Positions 1-7,719 of a stretch of 35,437 nt of DNA are shown one piece after another (position 1 is the stretch's first letter; the number at the start of each line of letters is the position of its first letter). The position numbers and the translations under genes were made by a program. The notes below the pieces were generated by a model, which saw only the letters and a program-made list of their open reading frames with translations, was not told the DNA's origin and ran no database searches. Source of the stretch: an uncultured Lamprocystis sp. (lineage in GTDB: Bacteria > Pseudomonadota > Gammaproteobacteria > Chromatiales > Chromatiaceae); NCBI RefSeq assembly GCF_903933125.1, contig NZ_CAIZIZ010000172.1:1-35437 (forward strand), in the 5' to 3' direction.

Positions 1-168
1 CCGCGTTATTCGCCAGATCTCAACTTGATCGAGATTCTTTGGCGCAAGATAAAATATGAATGGATGCCATCCGCAGCTTATAGGGACATGGAATCTCTCG
101 ATCAGGCGCTTAGCGATATCCTAGGTTCGGTAGGCGAAAAATACAGTATCCAATTCGCTCATTGCTGA
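1..168 (+). CDS. IS630-family transposase, C-terminal fragment (cut by window edge)
   Basis: The first frame is open from base 1 to a TGA at 166-168 and encodes the last 55 residues of an IS630-type DDE transposase. The segment SPDLNLIEILWRKIK is the hallmark of this family. Its glutamate (residue 9 of the visible part, in NLIE) should be the third catalytic acid of the DDE triad that coordinates metal during strand transfer. The rest of the gene and the left inverted repeat lie outside the window. I cannot tell whether the upstream part is intact, nor identify the right inverted repeat with confidence. It marks the left end of an accessory stretch reaching to about 1.75 kb. Confidence 0.85.
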   Translation, partial: PRYSPDLNLIEILWRKIKYEWMPSAAYRDMESLDQALSDILGSVGEKYSIQFAHC

Positions 169-422
169 TAGAGGGCTACAGATATTTCACTTGAAGTACT
201 TACCCCTTGGGTGTCCACGATGTATAGGTCCGCCAGTCGATCCAGGTCGCTGGCCAATGCCTTCACTGCGCGGTTAACCTGTTGCCGAGCCCGTTTGTCG
301 AAGTAACGAATGCTAGCCCCCTGCGAGTGCTCAATACAGCCGTAAATCTGAAGTAGCTCGATCGCCAGTTCCGGAATTGCGCGTTGTTGCATGCGCTTTT
401 CGGCATGGTCAGAATAGATCAT
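159..422 (-). CDS. small DUF4258-like hypothetical protein
   Basis: An 87-residue protein that begins with a SDHAEKRMQQR motif and has a central YFDKRARQQV segment. This pattern resembles DUF4258 proteins, small domains of uncertain function often found among toxin-antitoxin and mobile genes. A GGAG box nine bases before the ATG at 422 supports the start. The 3' end overlaps the end of the transposase by 10 bases on the opposite strand. No antitoxin-like partner of similar size is visible next to it. Function is unknown; a toxin-like or recombination-associated role would be a guess from the family's usual company. A reverse-strand terminator lies upstream of it, so it probably has its own promoter. 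Confidence 0.55.
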   Translation of the reverse strand: MIYSDHAEKRMQQRAIPELAIELLQIYGCIEHSQGASIRYFDKRARQQVNRAVKALASDLDRLADLYIVDTQGVSTSSEISVALYQQ

Positions 423-487
423 GTCAGCATTTCTCCGTTGAGGGCCAGCGGGCGGGGTCAGCGGTGCCGCTGACCGAACGTCGAGGC

Positions 488-511
488 AAAAAAACCGGGT
501 CTCGCGACCCG
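488..511 (-). terminator. Rho-independent terminator, reverse strand
   Basis: Read on the minus strand, a 6-bp stem CGGGTC/GACCCG with a 4-base loop is followed by seven T residues (A-run at 488-494 on the plus strand). It is the second of two terminators downstream of the recombinase-like gene. The roughly 130 bases between the two (512-631) hold no ORF with a proper start codon. Confidence 0.7.
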
Positions 512-631
512 ATTCATGGTGTGGTGCCTGCAGTGGGCGAGCTATCAGGTTATGCGATATACCAGTCGAACACGCGCTTCATGCCACAAGCGATCTGTGG
601 GTCAAATGTCGCGACGGTATTTCTCCTGAGC

Positions 632-662
632 AAAAGAAAAGGCCCGCTGTACCCAGCGGGCC
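632..662 (-). terminator. Rho-independent terminator, reverse strand
   Basis: A perfect 9-bp stem GGCCCGCTG/CAGCGGGCC with a 4-base loop (641-662), followed on the minus strand by a T-rich tract (TTTTCTTTTG). It lies about 70 bases past the stop of the recombinase-like gene at 733 and is the natural end of that transcript. Confidence 0.8.
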
Positions 663-732
663 TGGTTGGTATTGATTCACGATAATCCCGTTACGCCAGT
701 TCAATAGGCGCAGGGTCGGTTGGCATGAGGGG

Positions 733-1329
733 CTATAGGCTGTTCTCTTTGATCACGCGCATCACGACCGAGTTGCTGACGTTTAACTTTTTTTGAATAT
801 CCCTGATCGTATAGCCGTTTTTCTTCATATGAACAATTTCTTGCTCGGTGCGAGGCGATGTTTTCTGGCGTCCAGGGTTCGTTCCCCGTGTTTTCATCAA
901 TGCGCTTCGGTTGGCCATTTTATACCCGCTGATCTCGGTATGGATATTCAGCAGGCGCTTACACAAGGTGTTCAGCAACTTCGACTGATCCTCGATGGAG
1001 TCCATGCGCGGGTTATGAACGTACCAAACTAGGTCTATATCGCTACATGTCGTCACGAATTCAAGGAAGCCCTCCAAGCTGCCGGCAACGTGACCAGCAG
1101 ACCAGAACATGAAAGCCTTGAAAGGGGTCTCGCTGAAGCTGTCGATCAGGGCTTCAAATAAACTCTGAAAGCAACAGTTAGATCTGAGGCCAGCCTTTTG
1201 CTCTCCCTGATCTACGGAGCACCAGTAAATGACCCATCCCCGAGCGTGCGCCGCACGTTCCAGATCAGCATACTGTTCGGGCACGGAAATACCAGCCGGC
1301 GACTTACGCAAGTACGCAGCAACTTTCAT
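733..1329 (-). CDS. serine-recombinase-like protein with altered active site
   Basis: A 198-residue protein with the resolvase/invertase layout: an N-terminal catalytic fold and a C-terminal resolvase-type helix-turn-helix (about residues 150-198, starting at NPGRQ). The start of the active site is kept (Y6, R8 and S10 in AYLRKS). The motif that normally reads DRLxRS instead reads GHVAGS (79-84), so both conserved arginines that stabilise the transition state are replaced by His80 and Gly83. The later YVHNPRMD segment still matches serine recombinases. Visible sequence therefore argues for a DNA-binding protein with weak or no recombinase activity, possibly a regulator. Two TGTTTA-N4-TAAACA palindromes lie upstream of it. 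Two terminators follow it. The start at 1329 is the first Met of the conserved fold. Confidence 0.75.
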   Translation of the reverse strand: MKVAAYLRKSPAGISVPEQYADLERAAHARGWVIYWCSVDQGEQKAGLRSNCCFQSLFEALIDSFSETPFKAFMFWSAGHVAGSLEGFLEFVTTCSDIDLVWYVHNPRMDSIEDQSKLLNTLCKRLLNIHTEISGYKMANRSALMKTRGTNPGRQKTSPRTEQEIVHMKKNGYTIRDIQKKLNVSNSVVMRVIKENSL

Positions 1330-1441
1330 CAGTCATCCAAGAAGTAGGCGGCGGGGATAGCCGGGCAAGAACTCGGCGACCAGAAAATAGAAGGAAGTTT
1401 CCTTGACCGCCGAAAGTGTCTGAACTTTAGCACAGAAAATT

Positions 1442-1459
1442 TTGTTTATCGTTAAACAA
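1442..1459. promoter_or_regulatory. operator-like palindrome 1
   Basis: A perfect inverted repeat TTGTTTA-TCGT-TAAACAA lies about 115 bases upstream of the recombinase-like start. It shares its core TGTTTA-N4-TAAACA with a second copy at 1525-1540. The twin copies suggest a dimeric DNA-binding protein site; which protein binds is unknown. Confidence 0.5.
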
Positions 1460-1524
1460 TACACTAATTCTTTCGTAAGCAAATGAAAAAATTCGTGAAA
1501 TATATTTTCTTGCTCAGGATGAAG

Positions 1525-1540
1525 TGTTTATACTTAAACA
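1525..1540. promoter_or_regulatory. operator-like palindrome 2
   Basis: A perfect TGTTTA-TACT-TAAACA palindrome with the same 6-bp arms and 4-bp spacer as the one at 1442-1459. The centres are 82 bp apart, close to eight helical turns, which would suit looping or cooperative binding. Confidence 0.5.
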
Positions 1541-1795
1541 AGACATCTGCTTGGGTAGCTAGCGGAGTTAAGATCGAGCATCGAAGGCCCTGCTCGATTT
1601 TCACAGGTTCTCCAAGAACGCAGCATAGTCATTCGGGGGCCAATAGCCCATTCACAAGATCGGTCCCGCGAACGCACGCCCGAGATCTCCTGGAGCACTG
1701 TGCGTGCCGATCGCCGCCGGCCGGAACGATGGTCAAGGCCCGGCGGTAACCGGTAGCATATCATCCCGTAAATCGCGTTAAGTGACCTGGGCGCC

Positions 1796-2251
1796 ATGTC
1801 CGTTCCGAATACACTCATTATAGCCTGCGGTAACCCCTCGCGCGGCGACGACGCGCTCGGCCCCAACCTGATCGAACGCCTGGACGCGATGCGTGCAGCC
1901 CGCATGGTCCCAGATCAGGCGTTCGATTTGCTGACCGATTTCCAGCTTCAGATCGAGCACGTCCTGGACTTGGAGGGCCGCACGCGCGTGGTCTTCGTCG
2001 ATGCCGCACTCAGCGGGCCGGCGCCATTCGCCTTCGGCCCGGTGATCCCTGAGCCCGCGCTTAGCATCACGACGCATGCGATGAGCCCCGGCGCCTTGCT
2101 GCGGGTCTACACCCAGGTCATCGGCGGCTCGCTGCCGGACTGCCGGTTGCTGGCGATCCGCGGGTATGCGTTCGACCTCGGCTCCGGGTTGTCGCCGGCT
2201 GCCGAGCGGAACCTGCGTGCCGCGCTTGAATACTTGTGCAAGTGGTTGTGA
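1796..2251 (+). CDS. hydrogenase maturation protease (HycI/HoxW-type)
   Basis: A 151-residue protein of the NiFe-hydrogenase maturation endopeptidase family. These enzymes cut a C-terminal peptide from the large subunit after nickel insertion. The family signature GNPSRGDDALG is at residues 12-22, Asp69 sits in VVFVDA, and His94 lies in THAMSPG; these match the positions that bind nickel in characterised members. Length is normal for the family. The GNPxRGDD form resembles proteases serving NAD-linked bidirectional hydrogenases, but assignment to one enzyme is inference. No hydrogenase structural or hyp gene lies within the window, so the gene is an orphan here. The ribosome binding site before the ATG is weak. 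The gene is followed by repeat-rich noncoding DNA. Confidence 0.88.
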   Translation: MSVPNTLIIACGNPSRGDDALGPNLIERLDAMRAARMVPDQAFDLLTDFQLQIEHVLDLEGRTRVVFVDAALSGPAPFAFGPVIPEPALSITTHAMSPGALLRVYTQVIGGSLPDCRLLAIRGYAFDLGSGLSPAAERNLRAALEYLCKWL

Positions 2252-2306
2252 ATGCGGGAATCGCTCGCTATAGCTTTCCTACCTGATATCCGGACAGTCC
2301 CTTGGT

Positions 2307-2335
2307 GTAGGGGTGGGTTTGAAACCCGCCCCTAC
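2307..2335. repeat. palindromic element ending CCCCTAC
   Basis: A hairpin with 14-bp arms and a 1-base loop, GTAGGGG at one end and CCCCTAC at the other, with one G-T type mismatch in each arm position. A related element with a different centre lies at 35185-35204. Probably a dispersed intergenic repeat. Confidence 0.6.
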
Positions 2336-2431
2336 GTCCGGTTATCACGTCCAACGGCTATACTCAGGCGGAACGCGGGCCTTAGTCATCGTTCCGACCA
2401 GCTTTCGCTATGGGCCACGGACGGAAATTTC

Positions 2432-2499
2432 ATCCACAGATGTCACAGATGAACACAGATGTTCTTCTTCATCTGTGAACATCTGTGACATCTGTGGAT
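2432..2499. repeat. 30-bp inverted repeat built from CACAGATG units
   Basis: Two 30-bp arms (2432-2461 and 2470-2499) pair at 28 of 30 positions around an 8-base loop. Each arm contains three copies of the 8-mer CACAGATG or close variants. It lies between the convergent hydrogenase-protease and 5'-nucleotidase genes. There it could stop transcription from both sides or act as a mobile palindrome. There is no T-run, so a classical terminator is unlikely. Confidence 0.75.
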
Positions 2500-2543
2500 A
2501 AATCCGGGTGCGGTGGCTGGAACGAGGCACCAGCTGCCCCTCA

Positions 2544-4070
2544 TCAGGGTCCGTCTGCCGCCGCCGCCCGCCGCACAATCCGTCCATCGGTCCGCGGGTC
2601 GACCGGCTCGCTGCCGCGGAAGGCCTCGATGACCATGTCGGAGATCAGGCGGCCGGTCATGACCTGGTTCTCCATCGCCATGAGCATGGCGTAACCGTCA
2701 CCGCCGGCGGCCAGGAAGTCGGAGGTTACCACGCGGTAACGGCGGGTCGGGTCGATGGGTGCGTCGCCCACGGTGGCGGATTCGAGTTGATCACCGGCGA
2801 TCACATAGCGCAGGCCGGAGACCTGCAGGAAGCCGCCGTGATTGTCCGCGGGGTTCAGGGCGGCGCTGTGTTGCAGTGCTGCGAGTAACCGGGCGCCGGT
2901 AAGGTCTCCCACCACCAGTTCATTGCGGAAGGGGAAAGCCTGGTGGATGGCCTTGAGTGTGACGCGACCGGCCGGGATGCTGGAGCGGAAACCCCCGGCG
3001 TTGAAAAGGGCGACATCGGCCAGGGTGATTTTCCGCGCCTCGTCGGCGAGGAAGTTGCCGAAGGGCGCCTCCTCGCGCCGGATCACCTCACGCCAGGAGC
3101 TGAGTTCGCGGGCGCTGGTGCCGACCTCCTGATCCATCTCCTGGTTGGCCGATGCGGCGATGCGCTGCACCTCCGCCGCAATGTCGGGGTCGGCCGGACT
3201 CGCGGCGTCGATCGGGATCAGGGTGTAACCGCTGCGTGACAGTTTGGCGTCACGGCACTCCAGGTCCATGCGTCCCAGCCAGCCGCCGCGTTCGCCGGCC
3301 TGGACGATGGGTACGCCGGCTTCCATCACCGGTTCGGGATAGAGGTTGTGATTGTGACCGCCGACGATCAGGTCGATCCCGGGGACGGACTGCGCCAGCC
3401 GGCGGTCATCGGTGATCCCCATGTGTGACAGTATGACCACCAGATCCACCTGCTCCTTTAGTCCGGGTATCAGGCGCCGTGCGGCAGCGATCGGCTCTTC
3501 CACGCTGATTCCATACATATTGCGCGGGTGCGTGGCCGTGGCCAGTTCCGGACTGGTGAGCCCAAGGACGCCCACCTTGAGTCCGCCGGGCGGTTCCAGG
3601 ATCACCAGGGGCCGCACCGGCAGCGGGTCCGGGTGGGACTCGACATTCGCGGTGAGGATCGGAAACCGAGCCAGACCGGCCAACCGCCGGAAGGTGTCTT
3701 GTCCGTAGTCCAGTTCGTGATTCCCCATGACCGCGGCGTCGACTCCCATGCGTCCAAACAGGGTCAGGTCGGGGATGCCCTGGAACAGGCTGGAGGTCAG
3801 GGTGCCTTGCAGAAAGTCGCCGGCGAATAGCAGCAGCACGGGGCGCGGGTCCTCGCCGCGGACGTGCGCGACGGCGGCGGCGAGGCGGGCGATGCCGCCG
3901 CGCTCGGTCTGGTCCCGCGGGTCGGCATAGGGCTCCAGTTGACCGTGGAAGTCGTTGAAGTGAAGCAGCGTGAGACGCTGACCGGGGTTGCAGGCCGCAG
4001 CGGCGAGCACCGGGAAGAGCACTGCCGGCAGCAGCCAGGACCAGACCGCGCGATACAACAGCAATGGCAT
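2544..4070 (-). CDS. secreted 5'-nucleotidase / UshA-type metallophosphatase
   Basis: A 508-residue bimetal phosphoesterase of the UshA family that dephosphorylates nucleotides, and in some members 2',3'-cyclic nucleotides, outside the cytoplasm. Residues 1-26 form a signal peptide ending in an alanine run. The metallophosphatase domain follows, with D40 and H42 in HFNDFHG, D85 in AGDF, N117-H118 in GNHE, H216, and the H239/H241 pair in GGHNH. The C-terminal nucleotidase domain carries NAGGFRSSIPAG and a substrate-binding region near SDFLAAGGDGY. Length and domain order are normal. A GGAG box five bases before the ATG supports the start. It begins 34 bases after the nadC stop on the same strand, so the two are probably co-transcribed. 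Substrate specificity is not visible. Confidence 0.92.
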   Translation of the reverse strand: MPLLLYRAVWSWLLPAVLFPVLAAAACNPGQRLTLLHFNDFHGQLEPYADPRDQTERGGIARLAAAVAHVRGEDPRPVLLLFAGDFLQGTLTSSLFQGIPDLTLFGRMGVDAAVMGNHELDYGQDTFRRLAGLARFPILTANVESHPDPLPVRPLVILEPPGGLKVGVLGLTSPELATATHPRNMYGISVEEPIAAARRLIPGLKEQVDLVVILSHMGITDDRRLAQSVPGIDLIVGGHNHNLYPEPVMEAGVPIVQAGERGGWLGRMDLECRDAKLSRSGYTLIPIDAASPADPDIAAEVQRIAASANQEMDQEVGTSARELSSWREVIRREEAPFGNFLADEARKITLADVALFNAGGFRSSIPAGRVTLKAIHQAFPFRNELVVGDLTGARLLAALQHSAALNPADNHGGFLQVSGLRYVIAGDQLESATVGDAPIDPTRRYRVVTSDFLAAGGDGYAMLMAMENQVMTGRLISDMVIEAFRGSEPVDPRTDGRIVRRAAAADGP

Positions 4071-4104
4071 AGGGACTCCGCGGACAGAGGAAATGGACGG
4101 AACC

Positions 4105-4992
4105 TCAGGGGGCGAACCGCATGGACAGGTCGACGGCAGTGACGTCCTTCGTCAGATCGCCGACCGAGATGCGATCCACGCCGGTCTCGGCGATCATCCG
4201 GATGGTGCTGAGATTGACGCCGCCGGAGGCTTCCAGTCGGGCGCGGCCAGCGGTCACCGTCACCGCCTCGCGCAGTTCGGTCAGGCTGAAGTTATCCAGC
4301 AGGATGAGTTGTGCATCGGCGTTCAATGCTTGCTCGAGTTCGGCCAGTCCTTCAACCTCGATCTCGATCTCGACGCCCGGATTCGCGCGCTGTGCGGCCT
4401 GCAGTGCGGCACTGATGGAGCCGGCGGCGAGGATGTGGTTCTCCTTGATCAGAATGGCGTCATAGAGTCCCATCCGATGGTTATGGCAGCCGCCGCAGCG
4501 CACGGCGTACTTTTGCTGGAGACGCAGCCCCGGCAGGGTCTTGCGGGTATCGAGGATGCGCACCGGCAGTCCGGCGACGGCTTGCGCATAGGCCCGCGCA
4601 CGGGTCGCGGTGCCGGACAGGGTTTGCAGGTAATTGATGGCGGTGCGCTCCGCGGTGAGCAGGGTCCGCGTGGGGCCGGTGATGACGCAGAGCCGTTGGC
4701 CGGCGCTGATCCACTCGCCGTCCTGCGCCTCCCAGTGCAGGACGACGTTGCTGTCCAATAGCCGGAATGCGGCAGCGAACCAGGCGCTGCCGCTCAACAC
4801 CGCGGCCTCCCGCGTGATCAGTTCCACCTGTGCCTGTTGGCGGCTTGGAAGCAGGGCGGCGGTGAGATCGCCGGTGCCCACATCCTCTGCCAGCGCGGCC
4901 TGTACCTGGGACTCGATCAGTTTCCGGTCGGGTAGGAGGATGCGCAGGTCGTCAGGCGTCGGCCAGGTCGCGGGTGTCGTTGGCGTGTCCAT
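4105..4992 (-). CDS. nadC: nicotinate-nucleotide pyrophosphorylase (carboxylating)
   Basis: A 295-residue quinolinate phosphoribosyltransferase. It joins quinolinate and PRPP to give nicotinate mononucleotide, CO2 and pyrophosphate, in de novo NAD synthesis in the cytoplasm. Family motifs are all present: EDVGTGDLT near the N-terminus, ERTAINYLQTLSGTAT, the active-site stretch LDTRKTLPGLR with the following KYAVRCGG and HNHRMGLYD segments, the ILIKENH lysine region, EIEVE, and the C-terminal EASGGVN and DRISVG loops. Length is typical. GGAG five bases before the ATG supports the start. The 5'-nucleotidase gene follows at once; nadA and nadB are not in the window. Confidence 0.97.
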   Translation of the reverse strand: MDTPTTPATWPTPDDLRILLPDRKLIESQVQAALAEDVGTGDLTAALLPSRQQAQVELITREAAVLSGSAWFAAAFRLLDSNVVLHWEAQDGEWISAGQRLCVITGPTRTLLTAERTAINYLQTLSGTATRARAYAQAVAGLPVRILDTRKTLPGLRLQQKYAVRCGGCHNHRMGLYDAILIKENHILAAGSISAALQAAQRANPGVEIEIEVEGLAELEQALNADAQLILLDNFSLTELREAVTVTAGRARLEASGGVNLSTIRMIAETGVDRISVGDLTKDVTAVDLSMRFAP

Positions 4993-5051
4993 GAGTGCTC
5001 CATGGGGATTCGGGAACGCCGCATCTGTGCGGGCGACGGCGTGGATGCACT

Positions 5052-5079
5052 ACTTTACTCTGGAACGCGCAATCAGCAA
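5052..5079 (-). promoter_or_regulatory. possible nadC promoter
   Basis: Minus-strand TTGCTG (5074-5079) and TAAAGT (5052-5057) are 16 bases apart and lie about 60 bases upstream of the nadC start, in the only gap before the DUF1631 gene. The match to sigma-70 consensus is partial. Confidence 0.3.
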
Positions 5080-5091
5080 GACCGCCGCGGT

Positions 5092-7287
5092 TCAGGCTGC
5101 GAGTCGGCTCGTGACGGAGCGGATGGCGTGATCGGCGAGGGGTTCCGCTGGGGTCGCGATGACGACTGCCCGGCCCTGATCCAGCAGGTCCTGAAATTCA
5201 GCACCCGATAGATCCGGACCAGGCCGGCCCAGGCGATCGACGAATTGCAGGCGCAAGCCCATCGGGCTCCAGCCAGTGTGGCGATAGCGCAGCGTGATCC
5301 CGTGATCGCGAGTCAGTTCCACCCAACCCCCGACCGGCAGTTTCATGTCAGTGCGCTGCTCCGGGTGCCGACCAGCGTTGGTGGCCGTGGTGTCGCTGTC
5401 CGCCCTGCGCGGCGCTGCGGCGGTTTGGGTTCGGGTTCCTCCCAAGTCGGGTGGCGGTTGGTCTGGCCCGGCCTGTAAGATGCTTAGATGAATCGTCTGC
5501 AAATCCTTGAACCAGCGAGAAACTTGGCGCTGATCGCAGCCGCCCTTGACGAGCCTTGCCCGCAGGGCGCTCAGTAACTCGGGGATCCGGCGCAGCAATT
5601 CCCGCCGCTCATGCAGGTCGCGCTTGGGTTGGACACTCCAGAGCAGCCGATCGACGATGGCGATGGCCTGGCGCCAATCCGCGCTGTCGACACCATCGTC
5701 CCGATAGATCGTGAGCATGACCGGTTGCCACCCCTCGCGCAGCAGTGATTCGATCGCCGCGGGTCGCTGGGGATAGCGGGTGAGCGCGGCACTCAATACC
5801 GCCGCGACCGTCTGTTGTGCGGCACTGCTGTTGGTCCTCGCCGTTCCCAGGGTCGCCGCCGCCGGTGGGCCGGGATGCGTTCGCTCATTGTCGAGATAGG
5901 CGATGAAAAATCGGTCCATACGGGAGAACAACTGTAGATCACCGTCGAAGTCGAGGATCAAGCGTTCCGTCACCCGTTCGATCATGCCGTAGAGGCTGTT
6001 TGGCCCGCGGCCATCGGCTTCGCTCCAACCGACCGCCGCTTCACCGATATGGTTGAGAAGTCTGCGCGCCGGGTGCTCGCGCGCGGAGAACAAGCTCTTG
6101 TCCCAGAGCGCGAGTTTAGCGATCGGGATCTGCATGCGCGCCAGCAGGACCTTGATGGGGTCGGGTAAGGTATTCCCTTCGAGCAGGTGTTCAAAAAACA
6201 TGAAGACCAGGTCGAGGGTGTCTTGATCGGTGCGTTCAAGGTGGCGGGACTGTTGCTGCGTTGATGTCATGACGGTCGACAGCCGTTCGCGCAGTTGGTC
6301 GCCGACCGGAGTGACTGATTCGGCGAGGATGTAACCGCCGAGCCGCGTCAATACGCCGAGTAACTCTTTGGTGGGAACACGCACGGATTCGGGTGGCGGG
6401 GCCGCTGTTTGGGGGCGCGCCAGTTCCAAGAGGGTTTGGAGTGTTTCGAACTGAACCTCGGTCGAACCCGCGGTTGGTTCCGTACCTAGGGAGATCATTT
6501 CCTCCGGGGCCAGGGTCGTTGTGGCCGAGTTGGCGTCCCGGTGGTCACGCGCGTCCGGTCCGTCCCCAGGTTGACTGGTGCGCGTGGCGTCGAAGGCTGC
6601 CGCCGCGGCGAGGCATTGGCAATAGAATGGCGCCAGCTGGTCCAGTACCTGCTTATCGAAGGCCTTGTAGATGACGAGCTTGATCTGCGGTTCCAACTGG
6701 TGGGCCATCTTGAGTGCCCCGCGCAAGGCCTCGCAGAGCGCGAAGGGCCCATAGGGGTTGGAATGCGGGTCGATCGCGGCGCGGTCGAGGAGTTGAGCCA
6801 GGTGTGCGTTCATACTCAGCAACGCGTCGTGATACCTGGCCTCGGCCTTGGCGACCAAATTGGACAGGGCCAGGGTCTCGTCAAGTTCCATGTCTGGAAG
6901 CAAAGACAACGGTTCGTTCGCCAGGCGGTGTTCGGTGCGCAAGTCCTGGTCGACTAACCCTGCGGCAACACGGCTCGCGTCTTGGCGCAGCAGGTCCAGG
7001 AAGTTCCGCTGGATGCTGTGGCACTGGTTGCGGATGATCCGCATGGCGTCGAAATAGACGACATGGGTTTGAGTGTTCGCGGACTTGTCCGCGAGGTCAT
7101 AGAGTGCGACATCAAGCCGACCGAACAGGGCCCGCAGCAACGGCGGCAACACATTGTCAAGTGCCTGCCCGCACGCGGCGAGGTAGCGTTCTGCACGGTG
7201 TGATGAAAGGGCGTTGCTGACCGGCGGCACTTGGCTAGGGCTTGGCTTGGGGGTAGGGTTGGGATGGTGGTCGAAGCGGTTTGTCAT
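5092..7287 (-). CDS. DUF1631 family protein
   Basis: A large protein (731 residues from the ATG at 7287) of the DUF1631 family, found in many gamma- and betaproteobacteria and functionally uncharacterised. The N-terminal part is rich in proline, then a long helical body with few charged motifs runs to about residue 600. The last 90 residues, from MKLPVGGWVEL onward, look like a PilZ-type beta domain that could sense cyclic di-GMP; that is inference and the RxxxR part is not clear. The frame stays open upstream to a GTG at 7389. The ATG at 7287 is preferred because the extra residues look non-conserved. Neither start has a strong ribosome binding site. The gene lies 99 bases upstream of nadC on the same strand and may share its transcript. 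Confidence 0.8.
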   Translation of the reverse strand: MTNRFDHHPNPTPKPSPSQVPPVSNALSSHRAERYLAACGQALDNVLPPLLRALFGRLDVALYDLADKSANTQTHVVYFDAMRIIRNQCHSIQRNFLDLLRQDASRVAAGLVDQDLRTEHRLANEPLSLLPDMELDETLALSNLVAKAEARYHDALLSMNAHLAQLLDRAAIDPHSNPYGPFALCEALRGALKMAHQLEPQIKLVIYKAFDKQVLDQLAPFYCQCLAAAAAFDATRTSQPGDGPDARDHRDANSATTTLAPEEMISLGTEPTAGSTEVQFETLQTLLELARPQTAAPPPESVRVPTKELLGVLTRLGGYILAESVTPVGDQLRERLSTVMTSTQQQSRHLERTDQDTLDLVFMFFEHLLEGNTLPDPIKVLLARMQIPIAKLALWDKSLFSAREHPARRLLNHIGEAAVGWSEADGRGPNSLYGMIERVTERLILDFDGDLQLFSRMDRFFIAYLDNERTHPGPPAAATLGTARTNSSAAQQTVAAVLSAALTRYPQRPAAIESLLREGWQPVMLTIYRDDGVDSADWRQAIAIVDRLLWSVQPKRDLHERRELLRRIPELLSALRARLVKGGCDQRQVSRWFKDLQTIHLSILQAGPDQPPPDLGGTRTQTAAAPRRADSDTTATNAGRHPEQRTDMKLPVGGWVELTRDHGITLRYRHTGWSPMGLRLQFVDRLGRPGPDLSGAEFQDLLDQGRAVVIATPAEPLADHAIRSVTSRLAA

Positions 7288-7535
7288 TGATATCTTTTTA
7301 TACTTCGATCTGGATGACGCGAGGGGCCGTCGGCGCTCGGCCGTTCTCCCTGTCGTCGCGGGTGCTGGTTTAATCAATGCAAATTGCACGCCAGAACGTG
7401 CCGGCCTTTCTCCCTACGCACCAGATCGCGCACGCTGAGTTGCAGCGGTGTTTGGTTTCAGCCGTGGGGCGGCTGTGCGGATGGGAGGGGGCGGCAGCAT
7501 CGACGTGGCGGCGGCCGGGGTGCTGCGATCGGGGT

Positions 7536-7560
7536 CAGGTCATTCGCTGACCTGTTGACC
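7536..7560. promoter_or_regulatory. GGTCA/TGACC palindromic cluster upstream of ampD
   Basis: CAGGTCA-TTCGC-TGACCTG is a perfect inverted repeat (7536-7554). A further GGTCA half-site touches it on the left and another TGACC follows on the right. It lies in the 430-bp divergent gap between the DUF1631 gene and ampD, the rest of which (7288-7719) shows no gene. It may be an operator; the binding protein is unknown. Confidence 0.35.
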
Positions 7561-7719
7561 TGATCATCTTGTAATTCAGGCTTAACATACAGACACAATG
7601 ACAGGGCTTGGTTCCGCAGTTCCTCGCGTGTGGCTCGTCCTTGTCGAAGTGGAAGATGGGGCTGTTATCAACCATCCGAGTCGGACATGTGCTCAAACGG
7701 TCGCGCAGGAGAACTGAAC

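Larger units (their letters stand above)
1330..1795. other. AT-rich spacer without a gene
   Basis: This 466-bp gap separates the divergent recombinase-like and hydrogenase-protease genes. Between about 1420 and 1550 it is markedly AT-rich against the GC-rich surroundings and contains the two palindromes listed separately. Forward and reverse reading frames here lack coding character and ribosome binding sites. The composition suggests transferred DNA ending near 1560-1750, before core-type sequence begins. Confidence 0.5.

Noticed and set aside
512-631. Possible small peptide on the minus strand between the two terminators, behind an AGGAG box
   Set aside because: No ATG, GTG or TTG lies at a proper distance from the AGGAG; the only ATG would give a 10-residue peptide.
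1483-1749. Plus-strand open frame of 88 codons in the AT-rich spacer
   Set aside because: No ribosome binding site, composition changes midway and the C-terminal part is a basic low-complexity sequence; it also spans a palindrome.
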